From assembly GCF_001182785.1 (NCBI RefSeq), contig NZ_CP012099.1, positions 1,734,501 through 1,798,500 of the forward strand: DNA of 64,000 nt, in the 5' to 3' direction. The notes under the pieces were generated by a model that was not told where the DNA came from, did no database searches, and saw nothing but the letters and a program-made list of their open reading frames with translations. How positions within the stretch are numbered: the stretch's first letter is position 1; each line of letters begins with the position of its first letter. Shown one piece after another: positions 32,774-40,977 of this stretch. The position numbers and the translations under genes were made by a program. Origin of the DNA: Bacillus thuringiensis. GTDB taxonomy: Bacteria; Bacillota; Bacilli; Bacillales; Bacillaceae_G.

Positions 32774-33691
32774 ATGAAATTGTGTGAAAACGTTACGGAA
32801 TTAATAGGAGATACACCTGTCGTCCGATTATCTAAATTTATTCCGGAAGACGCAGCAGATGTGTATGTGAAACTAGAAATGTTTAATCCATCGCGCAGTG
32901 TGAAAGACCGTGCTGCTTATAATTTACTTCACGTTGCAGAAGAAAATGGTCTCATCAAACCAGGAGATACAATTATTGAACCGACAAGCGGGAATACAGG
33001 GATTGGTTTAGCGATGAATGCAGCAGCTAAAGGGTATAAAGCGATTTTAATTATGCCAGATAATATGTCAAAAGAGCGTATTAATTTATTGAAAGCATAC
33101 GGAGCAGAAGTAGTTTTAACACCAGCAGAACAAAGAATGCCAGGAGCAATTGCGAAGGCGTTAGAACTGCAAAAACAAATACCGAATAGTTTTATCCCGC
33201 AACAATTTGAAAATCCAGCTAATCCGAATATTCACCGTTATACGACTGCGCTTGAAATTTACGAACAAATGGATGGAGAGCTGGACGCTTTTGTTGCAAC
33301 GGCAGGAACAGGCGGAACGATTACAGGGACTGGTGAAACGTTAAAAGAGAAATTACCAAACTTATATATTGCAGTAGTGGAACCGAAAGGATCACCCGTT
33401 TTATCAGGTGGTGTGCCAGGTCCTCATAAACTAGTAGGAACAAGCCCAGGGTTTATCCCGAAAAACTTAAATATAGAAGTGTATAACGAAATTATTCAAA
33501 TTGCAGACGAAGAGGCTTTAACGACAATGAGAAACTTAGCTAGACAAGAGGGATTATTAGTTGGGCCATCTTCTGGAGCATCTGTTTACGCTGCAATCAT
33601 GATAGCGAAACGTCTAGGCGTTGGTAAAAAAGTTTTATGTATTGCGCCTGATACAGGTGAACGTTATTTGAGCATGGGGTTATTTGAATAA
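32774..33691 (+). CDS. cysK: Cysteine synthase (O-acetylserine sulfhydrylase family)
   Basis: This PLP enzyme makes cysteine from O-acetylserine and sulfide. The PLP lysine is K44 in S-V-K-D-R-A-A. The asparagine loop P-T-S-G-N-T-G-I-G and the phosphate-binding G-T-G-G-T-I-T-G-T-G are present, and the length (305) is typical of CysK/CysM. It follows the MFS gene by 10 bp. The main CysK of this group is usually at another locus, so this is probably a paralogue, perhaps with a different nucleophile. Confidence 0.9.
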   Translation: MKLCENVTELIGDTPVVRLSKFIPEDAADVYVKLEMFNPSRSVKDRAAYNLLHVAEENGLIKPGDTIIEPTSGNTGIGLAMNAAAKGYKAILIMPDNMSKERINLLKAYGAEVVLTPAEQRMPGAIAKALELQKQIPNSFIPQQFENPANPNIHRYTTALEIYEQMDGELDAFVATAGTGGTITGTGETLKEKLPNLYIAVVEPKGSPVLSGGVPGPHKLVGTSPGFIPKNLNIEVYNEIIQIADEEALTTMRNLARQEGLLVGPSSGASVYAAIMIAKRLGVGKKVLCIAPDTGERYLSMGLFE

Positions 33692-33700
33692 AAAGGATAG

Positions 33701-33739
33701 AAACACCTTAATAGTGAATAGCTACTATTAAGGTGTTTG
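33701..33739 (+). terminator. Intrinsic terminator after cysK
   Basis: AAACACCTTAATAGT and its complement form a 15-bp stem with an 8-nt loop, followed by a T-rich stretch. Confidence 0.8.
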
Positions 33740-33768
33740 TTTTATGGAATGAAGAGGGGAGAAGAACA

Positions 33769-34281
33769 ATGAAACTATTAAAACCAACCCATGAATATAG
33801 TGAGCATATTACAGCGTATAGACACGCATTTTTACACTCAGGGGAACAACCACATGGAAGTAGTTCTTTACAAAACTTTGATTCTCTTGATGAATGGTTT
33901 GAAAAAGTGAGTAAACAAGAACTAGGAGAAAATTTACTAGCTAATCGAGTGCCATCTAGTCAGTTTTTAAGTTTTGAAAAAGGGGAACTTATAGGTTTTG
34001 TGAATATTAGACATAGATTAAATCCAGAATTATTACGGGAAAGCGGTCATATTGGATATAGTGTCCATCCAAATAAACGTCGCCACGGTTACGCTACGAA
34101 ACAACTACAACTTGCATTAGCTGAAGCGCAAAAATTAGGATTACAGAAAGTGTTAATAACTTGTGATGAATCCAATATCGGTTCTGCTAAAACGATTCAA
34201 AAGGTTGGCGGTGTGTTAGAAAATGAAGTAGTTTCTTCTCGTACTGGTGAAGTTATTCAGCGCTTTTGGATAGAAATATGA
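33769..34281 (+). CDS. GNAT-family N-acetyltransferase
   Basis: The 170-residue product has the acetyl-CoA-binding pattern I-G-Y-S-V-H-P-N-K-R-R-H-G-Y-A-T-K (R-x2-G-x-A type) near residue 105 and an L-I-T-C-D-E-S-N beta strand after it, as in RimJ/RimL-like enzymes. I start it at ATG 33769 after AGGGGAG; an upstream in-frame ATG at 33733 lies in the preceding terminator. Substrate unknown. Confidence 0.82.
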   Translation: MKLLKPTHEYSEHITAYRHAFLHSGEQPHGSSSLQNFDSLDEWFEKVSKQELGENLLANRVPSSQFLSFEKGELIGFVNIRHRLNPELLRESGHIGYSVHPNKRRHGYATKQLQLALAEAQKLGLQKVLITCDESNIGSAKTIQKVGGVLENEVVSSRTGEVIQRFWIEI

Positions 34282-34373
34282 TGTAGTAGGAATTTGAAAA
34301 GGTAATGCAAGCTATAATATCGAAATAGATAAATGCAGTATAGGGGATTACTGCAATTTTAGGGGGAAATGAA

Positions 34374-35201
34374 ATGGGATTAAAAGAGAAAGCAATAGAG
34401 ATGTCAGGGATTTATAGGCAAAATCCGAAAGTAGAAGCTATTATTTTAGCAGGTTCAGTAGCTAGAAAGCTAGAAGATGAACATTCAGATATAGAATTAC
34501 ATATTTTATGGTCAACACCGCCAGAAGATGAGGACCGTAGGGCTCCTATTCATCATATTGATGGGACAATATTATCGTATCATCCGTATGAGGAAGAAGA
34601 ATGGTCGGAAACGTATTTAACGAAAGAGGGAATCAAATTAGAGATTAGTAACTTTTTAACAGAGACAGTAGAGAAAGTGATTTCGGATGTGGTGAATCAA
34701 TATGATATAAGTTATGAAAAACAATGTATTGTATCATCCGTTCATGATGGTGTTAGTTTGTATGGAGAAGGGAAAGTGAATGAATTAAAAGATAGAGTAG
34801 CGGCATATCCAGATGAACTAGCAAAACGAATGATTTCAGAAAATCTATGGTTAAGTAATCGTTGGCACAATCGAAAGGCGCTTTTAAAACGGAAAGATTG
34901 GCTTATGCTTTATGACGTTATTTGCGAAGTACAAAGGAACGTATTCGGTGTTTTATTTGGTTTGAATAAAATGTACGTACACCATCCGGCGTTTAAATGG
35001 ATGCCTAATAATGTGGAACGAATGACTATTAAACCTGAAAAATTATATGAACGTATGGCGGATACATTAATAGGGAATCCAGAAAATAGTGTGCAGGAGT
35101 TAGAGTTGCTAATAGAAGAAGTGTTGCAACAAGTTCATACATACGCGCCAGGAGTAAATGTGGATGAGCAAGAAAAATCTATTTTTTATTTTGTGAAATA
35201 G
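34374..35201 (+). CDS. Nucleotidyltransferase-fold protein
   Basis: Residues 20-45 carry the polymerase-beta-type signature L-A-G-S-V-A-R-K-L-E-D-E-H-S-D-I-E-L, with G-S and the D-x-E metal ligands. A helical C-terminal domain (about 130-275) resembles the DUF4037 or aminoglycoside-nucleotidyltransferase helical part. Such proteins transfer NMP to drugs, proteins or RNA; the target is unknown. GGGGGAAATGAA precedes the ATG. The next gene follows by 23 bp. Confidence 0.78.
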   Translation: MGLKEKAIEMSGIYRQNPKVEAIILAGSVARKLEDEHSDIELHILWSTPPEDEDRRAPIHHIDGTILSYHPYEEEEWSETYLTKEGIKLEISNFLTETVEKVISDVVNQYDISYEKQCIVSSVHDGVSLYGEGKVNELKDRVAAYPDELAKRMISENLWLSNRWHNRKALLKRKDWLMLYDVICEVQRNVFGVLFGLNKMYVHHPAFKWMPNNVERMTIKPEKLYERMADTLIGNPENSVQELELLIEEVLQQVHTYAPGVNVDEQEKSIFYFVK

Positions 35202-35224
35202 AAAATAGTAATAAGGGGGAAGTT

Positions 35225-35800
35225 ATGGGTTTTTTTAATAGGTTTTTTAAAAAAGTTGAAAAAGTAAATGAGCAAGAAGCCACTCTTCATGAATTAAGTG
35301 AAGAATTGTATGTTGAATCACCGGTAGAGGAAGCGACTAGTTACTGGGTATCAATGGCACAAAATATAATTGTTAATGCTGTAAAGGCGGCTGACAATGA
35401 TGTGGAACGTGCCTTCGTATTATTGAATTTGAAGAAAGGTGGGGCTTCATTTGATATTTTTTATCAAATAAATGGACAATTGTATTTCTGGGATCAGCTA
35501 GAAAATGAGACGATAAGAATTAGAATTCAGAACGAGTTGTTACCGCAAGCCCTAGAAGTTTCAAAGGCAGTAAATGAGCAATTTCGTGAAGCTGATCACC
35601 CTATAATTTCGTTCGCACAATTGCAGTTTGAATGGGAAACGAAAGCCTGGTTCTCACATATAATTTGGGAAGATAGCCTTGCTGCTCAATTGTCCAAAAC
35701 TCAAATTCTAAATGAATGGTTTTGTGTAATTAAAGAAGAAACGAAAAATAGGCCACTGGATAGTGATGCAAAATTTTCTTGGTATCCATCAAACTCTTAA
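35225..35800 (+). CDS. Hypothetical protein, immunity-like in layout
   Basis: The 191-residue soluble acidic protein starts with a basic amphipathic M-G-F-F-N-R-F-F-K-K-V-E-K-V. The middle (about 38-150) alternates strands and helices with aromatic clusters (F-D-I-F-Y-Q-I-N-G-Q-L-Y-F-W-D-Q; F-E-W-E-T-K-A-W-F-S-H-I). The pattern is faintly like DUF600/YezG immunity proteins, but I cannot name a family. It lies 23 bp after the nucleotidyltransferase gene, so they are probably co-transcribed. Confidence 0.6.
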   Translation: MGFFNRFFKKVEKVNEQEATLHELSEELYVESPVEEATSYWVSMAQNIIVNAVKAADNDVERAFVLLNLKKGGASFDIFYQINGQLYFWDQLENETIRIRIQNELLPQALEVSKAVNEQFREADHPIISFAQLQFEWETKAWFSHIIWEDSLAAQLSKTQILNEWFCVIKEETKNRPLDSDAKFSWYPSNS

Positions 35801-35990
35801 AAAACTAATACAGATAGAGGCAGGTTATGTTTCTAGGTCAGTTGTATTATTGAATAAGTATCAATAATACGTAATTCTTTTTCTATTGCCTGTTAGAATT
35901 CGTTATGTACTAATCCACTTGTTTTCTAAACTAAAACTCACATTTCGAATTTTTAAATAGATTGTAATACATAAAAATTCAAAATATAAG

Positions 35991-36019
35991 TTGACACTAT
36001 TTTTAATGTGTGATAAAAA
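35991..36019 (+). promoter_or_regulatory. Promoter of the Phe T-box leader
   Basis: A consensus TTGACA (35991-35996) and TAAAAA (36014-36019) have a 17-bp spacer. Confidence 0.55.
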
Positions 36020-36049
36020 TGATAGTAATCAATTCGGAAAATAATATTT

Positions 36050-36470
36050 GGGCAATGAAAGGGTATAGTAGTGAATATCTCCCTATTTCAGAGAGCTGAT
36101 GGTTGGTGTGAATCAGTATATAGATTATTCATGAAGTTCGTCCTGGAGCATCTTTCATAAATCTCACATTATGAGGAAATGAAAGACGGTAGTTTATACC
36201 GTTATCAAATAAAGTGGTGAAGATCTTTTCACAACTAGGGTGGTACCGCGATATTTATCGTCCCTACGTATTTACGTAGGGACGTTTTTTATTTAGGTCC
36301 TAACTTTGGTGTGGCTTCATAACTAGGGTGGTACCGCGATATTTTATCGTCCCTACGTTTTTGCGTAGGGGCGTTTTTATTTAGGTTGCTTCTTAGTGTT
36401 CTTCACAACTAGGGTGGTACCGCGATATTTTTGTCGTCCCTACGTATTTACGTAGGGACGTTTTTTTATT
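36050..36470 (+). promoter_or_regulatory. T-box riboswitch, Phe (TTC) specifier, with three tandem antiterminator/terminator modules
   Basis: A single Stem I with A-G-A-G-A-G-C-T-G and GGTTGGTGTGAA motifs carries the specifier TTC at 36137-36139 (context G-A-A-G-TTC). It is followed by three copies of AGGGTGGTACCGCG (36237-36250, 36325-36338, 36411-36424), each with its own CGTCCCTACG/CGTAGGGACG-type terminator (36259-36290, 36348-36378, 36435-36467). Each copy needs tRNA-Phe acceptor-end pairing for readthrough, so readthrough should be steeply dependent on uncharged tRNA. Confidence 0.9.
36237..36467 (+). repeat. Three tandem 86-88 bp T-box/terminator units
   Basis: The units begin at 36237, 36325 and 36411. 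Antiterminator and terminator arms are nearly identical, while linkers differ (TTTAGG then divergent sequence). This is recent or conserved tandem duplication of the expression platform only, without Stem I. Confidence 0.9.
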
Positions 36471-36564
36471 AGGGAGGAAGTGAACGTATTAGAAAAGAGT
36501 ATTGATAGAACAATATAAATACCGAATTGTAACAAAGAAAAAGAGACAGAGAGGAGATTAACAA

Positions 36565-37902
36565 ATGAATTCACAGCAATGGACATCGAAATTAGGTTTC
36601 GTATTAGCTGCAGCAGGTTCAGCAATTGGTCTAGGGGCGATTTGGAAGTTCCCGTATATGGCTGGAATTGGAGGGGGCGGCGCATTCTTTCTTATTTTCA
36701 TCGGTTTCACATTACTAATTGGTTTACCGCTATTATTAGCTGAATTTGTTATTGGAAGAAGTACACAAAAAGAGGCTGTGGATGCGTATAGAGAGATTGC
36801 TCCTAAAACGTTATGGCCTTGGTTAGGTAAATTAGGAATTGTAACATGTTTCATATTACTTTCTTTCTACAGTGTTGTAGGAGGCTGGATTATATTATAT
36901 TTATGGAATGCAATTACAGGTAGACTATGGGAAGGAAATGGAGCATACGAAGCTACGTTTGGTGAAATCATTTCCAATCCATATTTAGCAGTTGGATCAC
37001 AGCTATTATTCATCCTTATTACTATTTTTATCGTAAGTAAAGGTGTACAAAATGGTGTTGAAAAAGTAAATAAATATTTCATGCCAGCGCTATTCGTTTT
37101 ATTCTTTGTATTAATCGTTCGTGCACTTACGTTAGATGGTGCTGGAGAAGGCGTTCGTTTCTTCTTACAACCTGATTTCTCACATGTAACATCAGAAGTT
37201 ATTTTATATGCAATGGGTCAATCGTTCTTCTCGTTATCAGTCGGTGTAGCTGTAATGGTAACGTATAGTTCATACTTACCGAAAGAAGAAAGTTTACCAC
37301 GTTCGGCATTTTCTATCGTAGCTTTAACTCTTGTTATTACATTACTTGCAGGACTTGCAATTTTCCCAGTTGTGTTCGCATTTGGAATGGAACCATCTCA
37401 AGGGCCGGGACTATTATTTATCGTATTGCCAGCTATTTTCAGTAAAATGGCGTTCGGAAAATTATTCTTCATCGTTTTCTTATTACTATTCTTCTTCGCT
37501 ACGATTACATCAGCAATTTCGATGTTAGAAATTAGTGTTGCATCTTTAACTGCAAAAGGTAAAGGGAAACGTGAAAAAATGGCCTTAATCGTAGGGTTAT
37601 TAATCTTCGTTGTTGGGGTACCATCAGCATTATCATTCGGTATATTAAGTGATCTGAAGATTTTTGGAAAGACAGTCTTTGATTTAGCGGACTATGCAGT
37701 TAGTAACGTACTAATGCCACTTGGTGTATTATTAGTTTCTATCTTTGTTCCTTTAAAAATGAAGAAAGATGTATTAATGAAAGAGCTTGGTGTAAGTAAA
37801 AATAAGGGTTATAAACTGTTCGTATTATGGTTATTCTTACTTCGCTTTATCGCACCAATTGCGATTATTATCGTATTCTTAAATGTACTTGGCATTATTT
37901 AA
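36565..37902 (+). CDS. Sodium:neurotransmitter symporter family amino-acid transporter, MhsT-like
   Basis: This 445-residue NSS protein has the helix-1 sodium/substrate motif [17 protein letters not shown] and 11 predicted helices, as in bacterial MhsT rather than 12-helix LeuT. Helix 6 and 8 regions ([17 protein letters not shown]) are intact. The TTC T-box upstream indicates control by tRNA-Phe charging, so phenylalanine, or aromatic/hydrophobic amino acids, is the likely substrate. GAGGAGATTAACAA precedes the ATG. Confidence 0.9.
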   Translation: MNSQQWTSKLGFVLAAAGSAIGLGAIWKFPYMAGIGGGGAFFLIFIGFTLLIGLPLLLAEFVIGRSTQKEAVDAYREIAPKTLWPWLGKLGIVTCFILLSFYSVVGGWIILYLWNAITGRLWEGNGAYEATFGEIISNPYLAVGSQLLFILITIFIVSKGVQNGVEKVNKYFMPALFVLFFVLIVRALTLDGAGEGVRFFLQPDFSHVTSEVILYAMGQSFFSLSVGVAVMVTYSSYLPKEESLPRSAFSIVALTLVITLLAGLAIFPVVFAFGMEPSQGPGLLFIVLPAIFSKMAFGKLFFIVFLLLFFFATITSAISMLEISVASLTAKGKGKREKMALIVGLLIFVVGVPSALSFGILSDLKIFGKTVFDLADYAVSNVLMPLGVLLVSIFVPLKMKKDVLMKELGVSKNKGYKLFVLWLFLLRFIAPIAIIIVFLNVLGII

Positions 37903-37905
37903 AAA

Positions 37906-37944
37906 GAAAGGTAGCGTATCGTTATATGATACGCTACCTTTTTA
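37906..37944. terminator. Bidirectional terminator
   Basis: AAAGGTAGCGTATC and its complement flank a 7-nt loop, with T-runs, between convergent genes. Confidence 0.88.
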
Positions 37945-38646
37945 TTTCCCCCTTTTTTGTAATTCGTTTACTGTTACGAACTGATAGCCCTTCTTAGATA
38001 AAGAGTCTAAAATACCTTCAATTGTTTGTAAATTTTTATTAGACTCATCATACATAGAGTGCAGTAAAATGATAGAACCTGGTTTTACATTTTTATTAAC
38101 GTATTCAATTTTATCAGCCGCAGATTTATAAAAAGTATCGGGCTCAAGATCCCATATAATTGTTTCGATATTATTTTTATTTAAATAATAGGGTAGTCCA
38201 ATTAATTTTTTTCCGTTAGGGGGCCTAAAATCAATTTCGTTTGTAAATCCTGTTTGGCGGATTAATGAATTCGTTTTTTCTATTTCATCTTTAATAAAAG
38301 AAGGTGTTTTGAAAACCATTCTATTATGAGAATATGTATGGTTTCCAAGTTGGTGCCCAGATTGCGCGATAGCTTCTCCTAACGATAGATTTTTCTCTAA
38401 TTCATTTCCAATTAAAAAGAAAGTAGCTTTAGCGTTGTATGTATCTAGTAGCGGTAATATTTGTTTTACATTGTTAGTAGGGCCATCATCAAAAGTTAAA
38501 GCGATCACTTTTTCATTTGTTTCTACGCGTTGTGTTAAATCTCCAAATAATTGAAAGCTTCTTGCGTTCATCAATTTGTATGTTCCGAATAATGCGGTGA
38601 TAATAAAGAATAGTATAACGATTGTAATGATAATTTTTTTCTTCAT
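37942..38646 (-). CDS. Polysaccharide deacetylase (NodB domain), membrane-anchored
   Basis: The 234-residue product has an N-terminal signal anchor (about 4-24) and an extracellular NodB domain. Motif 1 is T-F-D-D-G-P, motif 2 H-T-Y-S-H (metal His pair), motif 3 F-R-P-P-N-G and motif 5 I-I-L-L-H-S. All catalytic positions expected of a carbohydrate-esterase-4 enzyme are present. It would remove acetyl groups from peptidoglycan or chitin-like polymers at the cell surface. B. cereus-group genomes hold many paralogues, so the exact substrate is open. Confidence 0.88.
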   Translation of the reverse strand: MKKKIIITIVILFFIITALFGTYKLMNARSFQLFGDLTQRVETNEKVIALTFDDGPTNNVKQILPLLDTYNAKATFFLIGNELEKNLSLGEAIAQSGHQLGNHTYSHNRMVFKTPSFIKDEIEKTNSLIRQTGFTNEIDFRPPNGKKLIGLPYYLNKNNIETIIWDLEPDTFYKSAADKIEYVNKNVKPGSIILLHSMYDESNKNLQTIEGILDSLSKKGYQFVTVNELQKRGK

Positions 38647-38789
38647 AATGTAACCTCACAATGATTTTTGATTCAATTAAAAAGTATTATATCAAACTAA
38701 GTAATTTCGTGCTTTAAGAAGAGTGTGGATGCAAGGGGAAGGAATTTATCATATAATAAAATGCAAAAGGTATATTAGGAGGTGTTTAT

Positions 38790-38873
38790 ATGGCGATTAT
38801 AATTCAATTGCCAGACACTGCAACGTCTCATGCAAAGCCAAGTATGGAAATGGCGATACTTTGCGTGAGGTAG
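38790..38873 (+). CDS. Possible 27-residue ORF
   Basis: A strong AGGAGGTGTTTAT precedes ATG 38790. The product starts MAIIIQLPDTATS and ends at TAG 38873. From about codon 15 another frame reads K-Y-G-N-G-D-T-L-R-E-V-D-K then a stop, which looks more protein-like, so a frameshift of a roughly 30-residue protein is possible. The 3' half also lies in an RNA-like inverted repeat. Confidence 0.35.
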   Translation: MAIIIQLPDTATSHAKPSMEMAILCVR

Positions 38874-38930
38874 ACAAGTAATATACAATCGCCTATATGA
38901 GCTCGTATCATTTTTTATATTTGGCTTTGC
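38832..38930 (+). ncRNA. Nested inverted repeats, candidate structured RNA
   Basis: The outer arms GCAAAGCCAA (38832-38841) and TTGGCTTTGC (38921-38930) enclose inner arms GGCGAT (38852-38857) and ATCGCC (38888-38893). The nesting suggests a folded RNA of about 100 nt immediately before the downstream regulator-like gene. No known riboswitch class was recognised. Confidence 0.35.
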
Positions 38931-38972
38931 ACCTTATTGAAATGAACCATAAAAAATAAGGGGCGAGCAGAA

Positions 38973-39236
38973 ATGAAATACGTAAAAGCTAATGCTGTTT
39001 TACCAGAGAGTTTAATTACTGAAATTCAAAAGTATATACAAGGTGAAACAATTTACATTCCGAAACAAGAAACGAAACATTATAAATGGGGTACACGATC
39101 TGGCGGAAGAAAACAACTAGATGAAAGAAATAAAGCGATTAAAGAAGCGTTTAAAAGTGGGATTGCTATTCATCAACTTGCAGAAGAATATTTTCTTTCT
39201 GGGGAAACGATTAAAAAGATTGTGTATTCTAAATAA
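38973..39236 (+). CDS. CD3324-family protein, Mor-like helix-turn-helix
   Basis: The 87-residue protein begins M-K-Y-V-K-A-N-A-V-L-P-E-S-L-I-T-E-I-Q-K-Y-I-Q-G, the typical start of the CD3324/Mor-activator-like group. It ends in a helix-turn-helix (I-H-Q-L-A-E-E-Y-F-L-S-G-E-T-I-K-K-I). It is probably DNA-binding. AGGGGCGAGC precedes the ATG. No target is evident. A terminator follows directly. Confidence 0.75.
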   Translation: MKYVKANAVLPESLITEIQKYIQGETIYIPKQETKHYKWGTRSGGRKQLDERNKAIKEAFKSGIAIHQLAEEYFLSGETIKKIVYSK

Positions 39237-39240
39237 GAGG

Positions 39241-39285
39241 AAAAGAGTCTGATTCATATATTACTTTGAATCAGACTCTTTTTGT
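39241..39285 (+). terminator. Intrinsic terminator
   Basis: An AAAAGAGTCTGATTCA hairpin with its complement is followed by T5. Confidence 0.88.
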
Positions 39286-39396
39286 TTTATATGTATTGGA
39301 TATATGAAGTGTGAACGGGCATGATAATAGAAAAAATGTGCCGTTTTTTTATTAAATGGTATACAGAGCACTTGAAGAGTAGAAAGGTGAACATAT

Positions 39397-40083
39397 ATGA
39401 ATCATATTGGACAAATAACGATAGAGCTTTTAATTGGTTTTTTTGTTCTATTAATTGCTACAAAAATATTAGGGAAAACACAAATATCTCAGCTAACGCC
39501 CTTTGATTTTATTTCTGCAATCGTCCTAGGTGAGCTCGTTGGAAATTCAATATATGATCCTAAAATTAAAGTATGGTCTATTTTATATTCAGTATTTGTT
39601 TGGGTCATTTTAATTTATACTATTGAAGTGATAACACAAAAAGTAAGAGGAACAAGAAGGTTTTTTGAAGGATATCCTTCAATTATTATTCGTAATGGAA
39701 AGATTGATCGTGAACAATTAAGCGTAAATCATTTGGATATAAATCAATTACAACAAATGCTTAGGCAACAAAAAGATATATTTTCAATCCGAGAAGTTGA
39801 ATATATGATATTGGAACCTAACGGAAACATAAGCGTTTTGAAAAAAAGTAAATACGAATCTCCTACTGTAAATGATTTAAGTTTAAAACATAAGCCTGTA
39901 TACTTACCAATTTCATTAATTAGTGATGGAAAAGTAGTTAAGGATAATTTGAGGGAAGCCGGATTTGATGAAGGGTGGCTTTATAAACAAATAAAGCAAA
40001 AAGGAATTACTAAATTTGAAGACGTATTATATGCGGAATGGAAAACAGATGATGGCTTCTTTTGTCAGGAAATGCAGCGGTAG
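39397..40083 (+). CDS. DUF421 membrane protein (YetF-like)
   Basis: Three N-terminal membrane helices (about 8-75) are followed by a cytoplasmic domain with the hallmark K-T-Q-I-S-Q-L-T-P-F-D-F-I-S-A-I-V-L-G-E-L-V-G-N loop and R-N-G-K-I-D-R-E-Q-L. Length 228 is typical. Family members occur in many paralogues in spore formers; no enzymatic role is established. AGAAAGGTG precedes the ATG. It is monocistronic. Confidence 0.88.
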   Translation: MNHIGQITIELLIGFFVLLIATKILGKTQISQLTPFDFISAIVLGELVGNSIYDPKIKVWSILYSVFVWVILIYTIEVITQKVRGTRRFFEGYPSIIIRNGKIDREQLSVNHLDINQLQQMLRQQKDIFSIREVEYMILEPNGNISVLKKSKYESPTVNDLSLKHKPVYLPISLISDGKVVKDNLREAGFDEGWLYKQIKQKGITKFEDVLYAEWKTDDGFFCQEMQR

Positions 40084-40193
40084 AGAATAAGTGATATATG
40101 TAATGTTTGTTTCTAAGTTATCTTTTACATATCAAAAAACGTAATCATTGTATACAATAAAACTAGATCAACAATTTGTATGGAGTGATAAAG

Positions 40194-40835
40194 ATGGAAG
40201 CGTTTATTAGAAGTGATCAATATAATTTTATAAAATCACAAGCTTATATTTTAGCAAACGGGCATGCGACGGCAAATGATAGAGGTGTAATTCAAGCGTT
40301 AAAATCGCTTGCGATTGAAAAGATAATACATGTATTTGAAAATTTAACGGATGAACAGAAAGAGTTAATTGATACGGTATTAACAGTTCAGAATAGAGAA
40401 GATGCAGAATCATTTTTAATGAAAATAAATCCGTATGTAATTCCGTTTCAAGAAGTTACAGCACAAACATTAAAAAAATTATTTCCAAAAGCGAAAAAGT
40501 TAAAACTTCCTGATATGGAAGAAATGGATATGAAAGAAATATCTTATTTAAGCTGGATTGATAAGGGGTCAAGCAGGAAATTTATTATAGCGAAAAATGA
40601 TAAAAATAAATTTGTTGGTCTGCAAGGAACGTTCCAAAGTTTAAATAAAAAAAGCATTTGTTCGTTATGTCATGGACATGAAGAAGTAGGAATGTTTTTA
40701 GTTGAAATTAAAGGTGATGTACCAGGAACTTTCGTTAAAAAGGGAAACTACATTTGCAAAGATGGTGTAGCTTGCAATCAGAATATGAAATCGCTAGATA
40801 AATTGACCGATTTTATTGACCGCTTGAAAAAATAA
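40194..40835 (+). CDS. FusB/FusC-family EF-G-binding protein
   Basis: This 213-residue protein has the all-helical N-terminal half and the C-terminal treble-clef zinc finger of FusB-type proteins (C-S-L-C-H-G-H near residue 160, later C-K-D-G-V-A-C-N-Q-N). FusB rescues EF-G from fusidic acid by releasing it from the ribosome. Chromosomal homologues may do so or act in translation housekeeping. ATG 40194 follows GGAGTG; the ATG at 40176 has no site. It lies in a chromosome-like setting, so recent transfer is not indicated. Confidence 0.85.
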   Translation: MEAFIRSDQYNFIKSQAYILANGHATANDRGVIQALKSLAIEKIIHVFENLTDEQKELIDTVLTVQNREDAESFLMKINPYVIPFQEVTAQTLKKLFPKAKKLKLPDMEEMDMKEISYLSWIDKGSSRKFIIAKNDKNKFVGLQGTFQSLNKKSICSLCHGHEEVGMFLVEIKGDVPGTFVKKGNYICKDGVACNQNMKSLDKLTDFIDRLKK

Positions 40836-40838
40836 CGA

Positions 40839-40873
40839 GAAAACCTCTAGTATTTAAACTGGAGGTTTTTATT
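40839..40873 (+). terminator. Intrinsic terminator
   Basis: AAACCTC-x-AGT/ACT-x-GAGGTTT hairpin and T5. Confidence 0.78.
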
Positions 40874-40977
40874 TTTGGAAGAAGTAAAATAAGTTTTCTT
40901 TGTAAATGTAGATTTATAATGAAATTTGATAAAAATATCTATTATGATACAGTTGCTTATATGCAAGGAGGTAAAAC

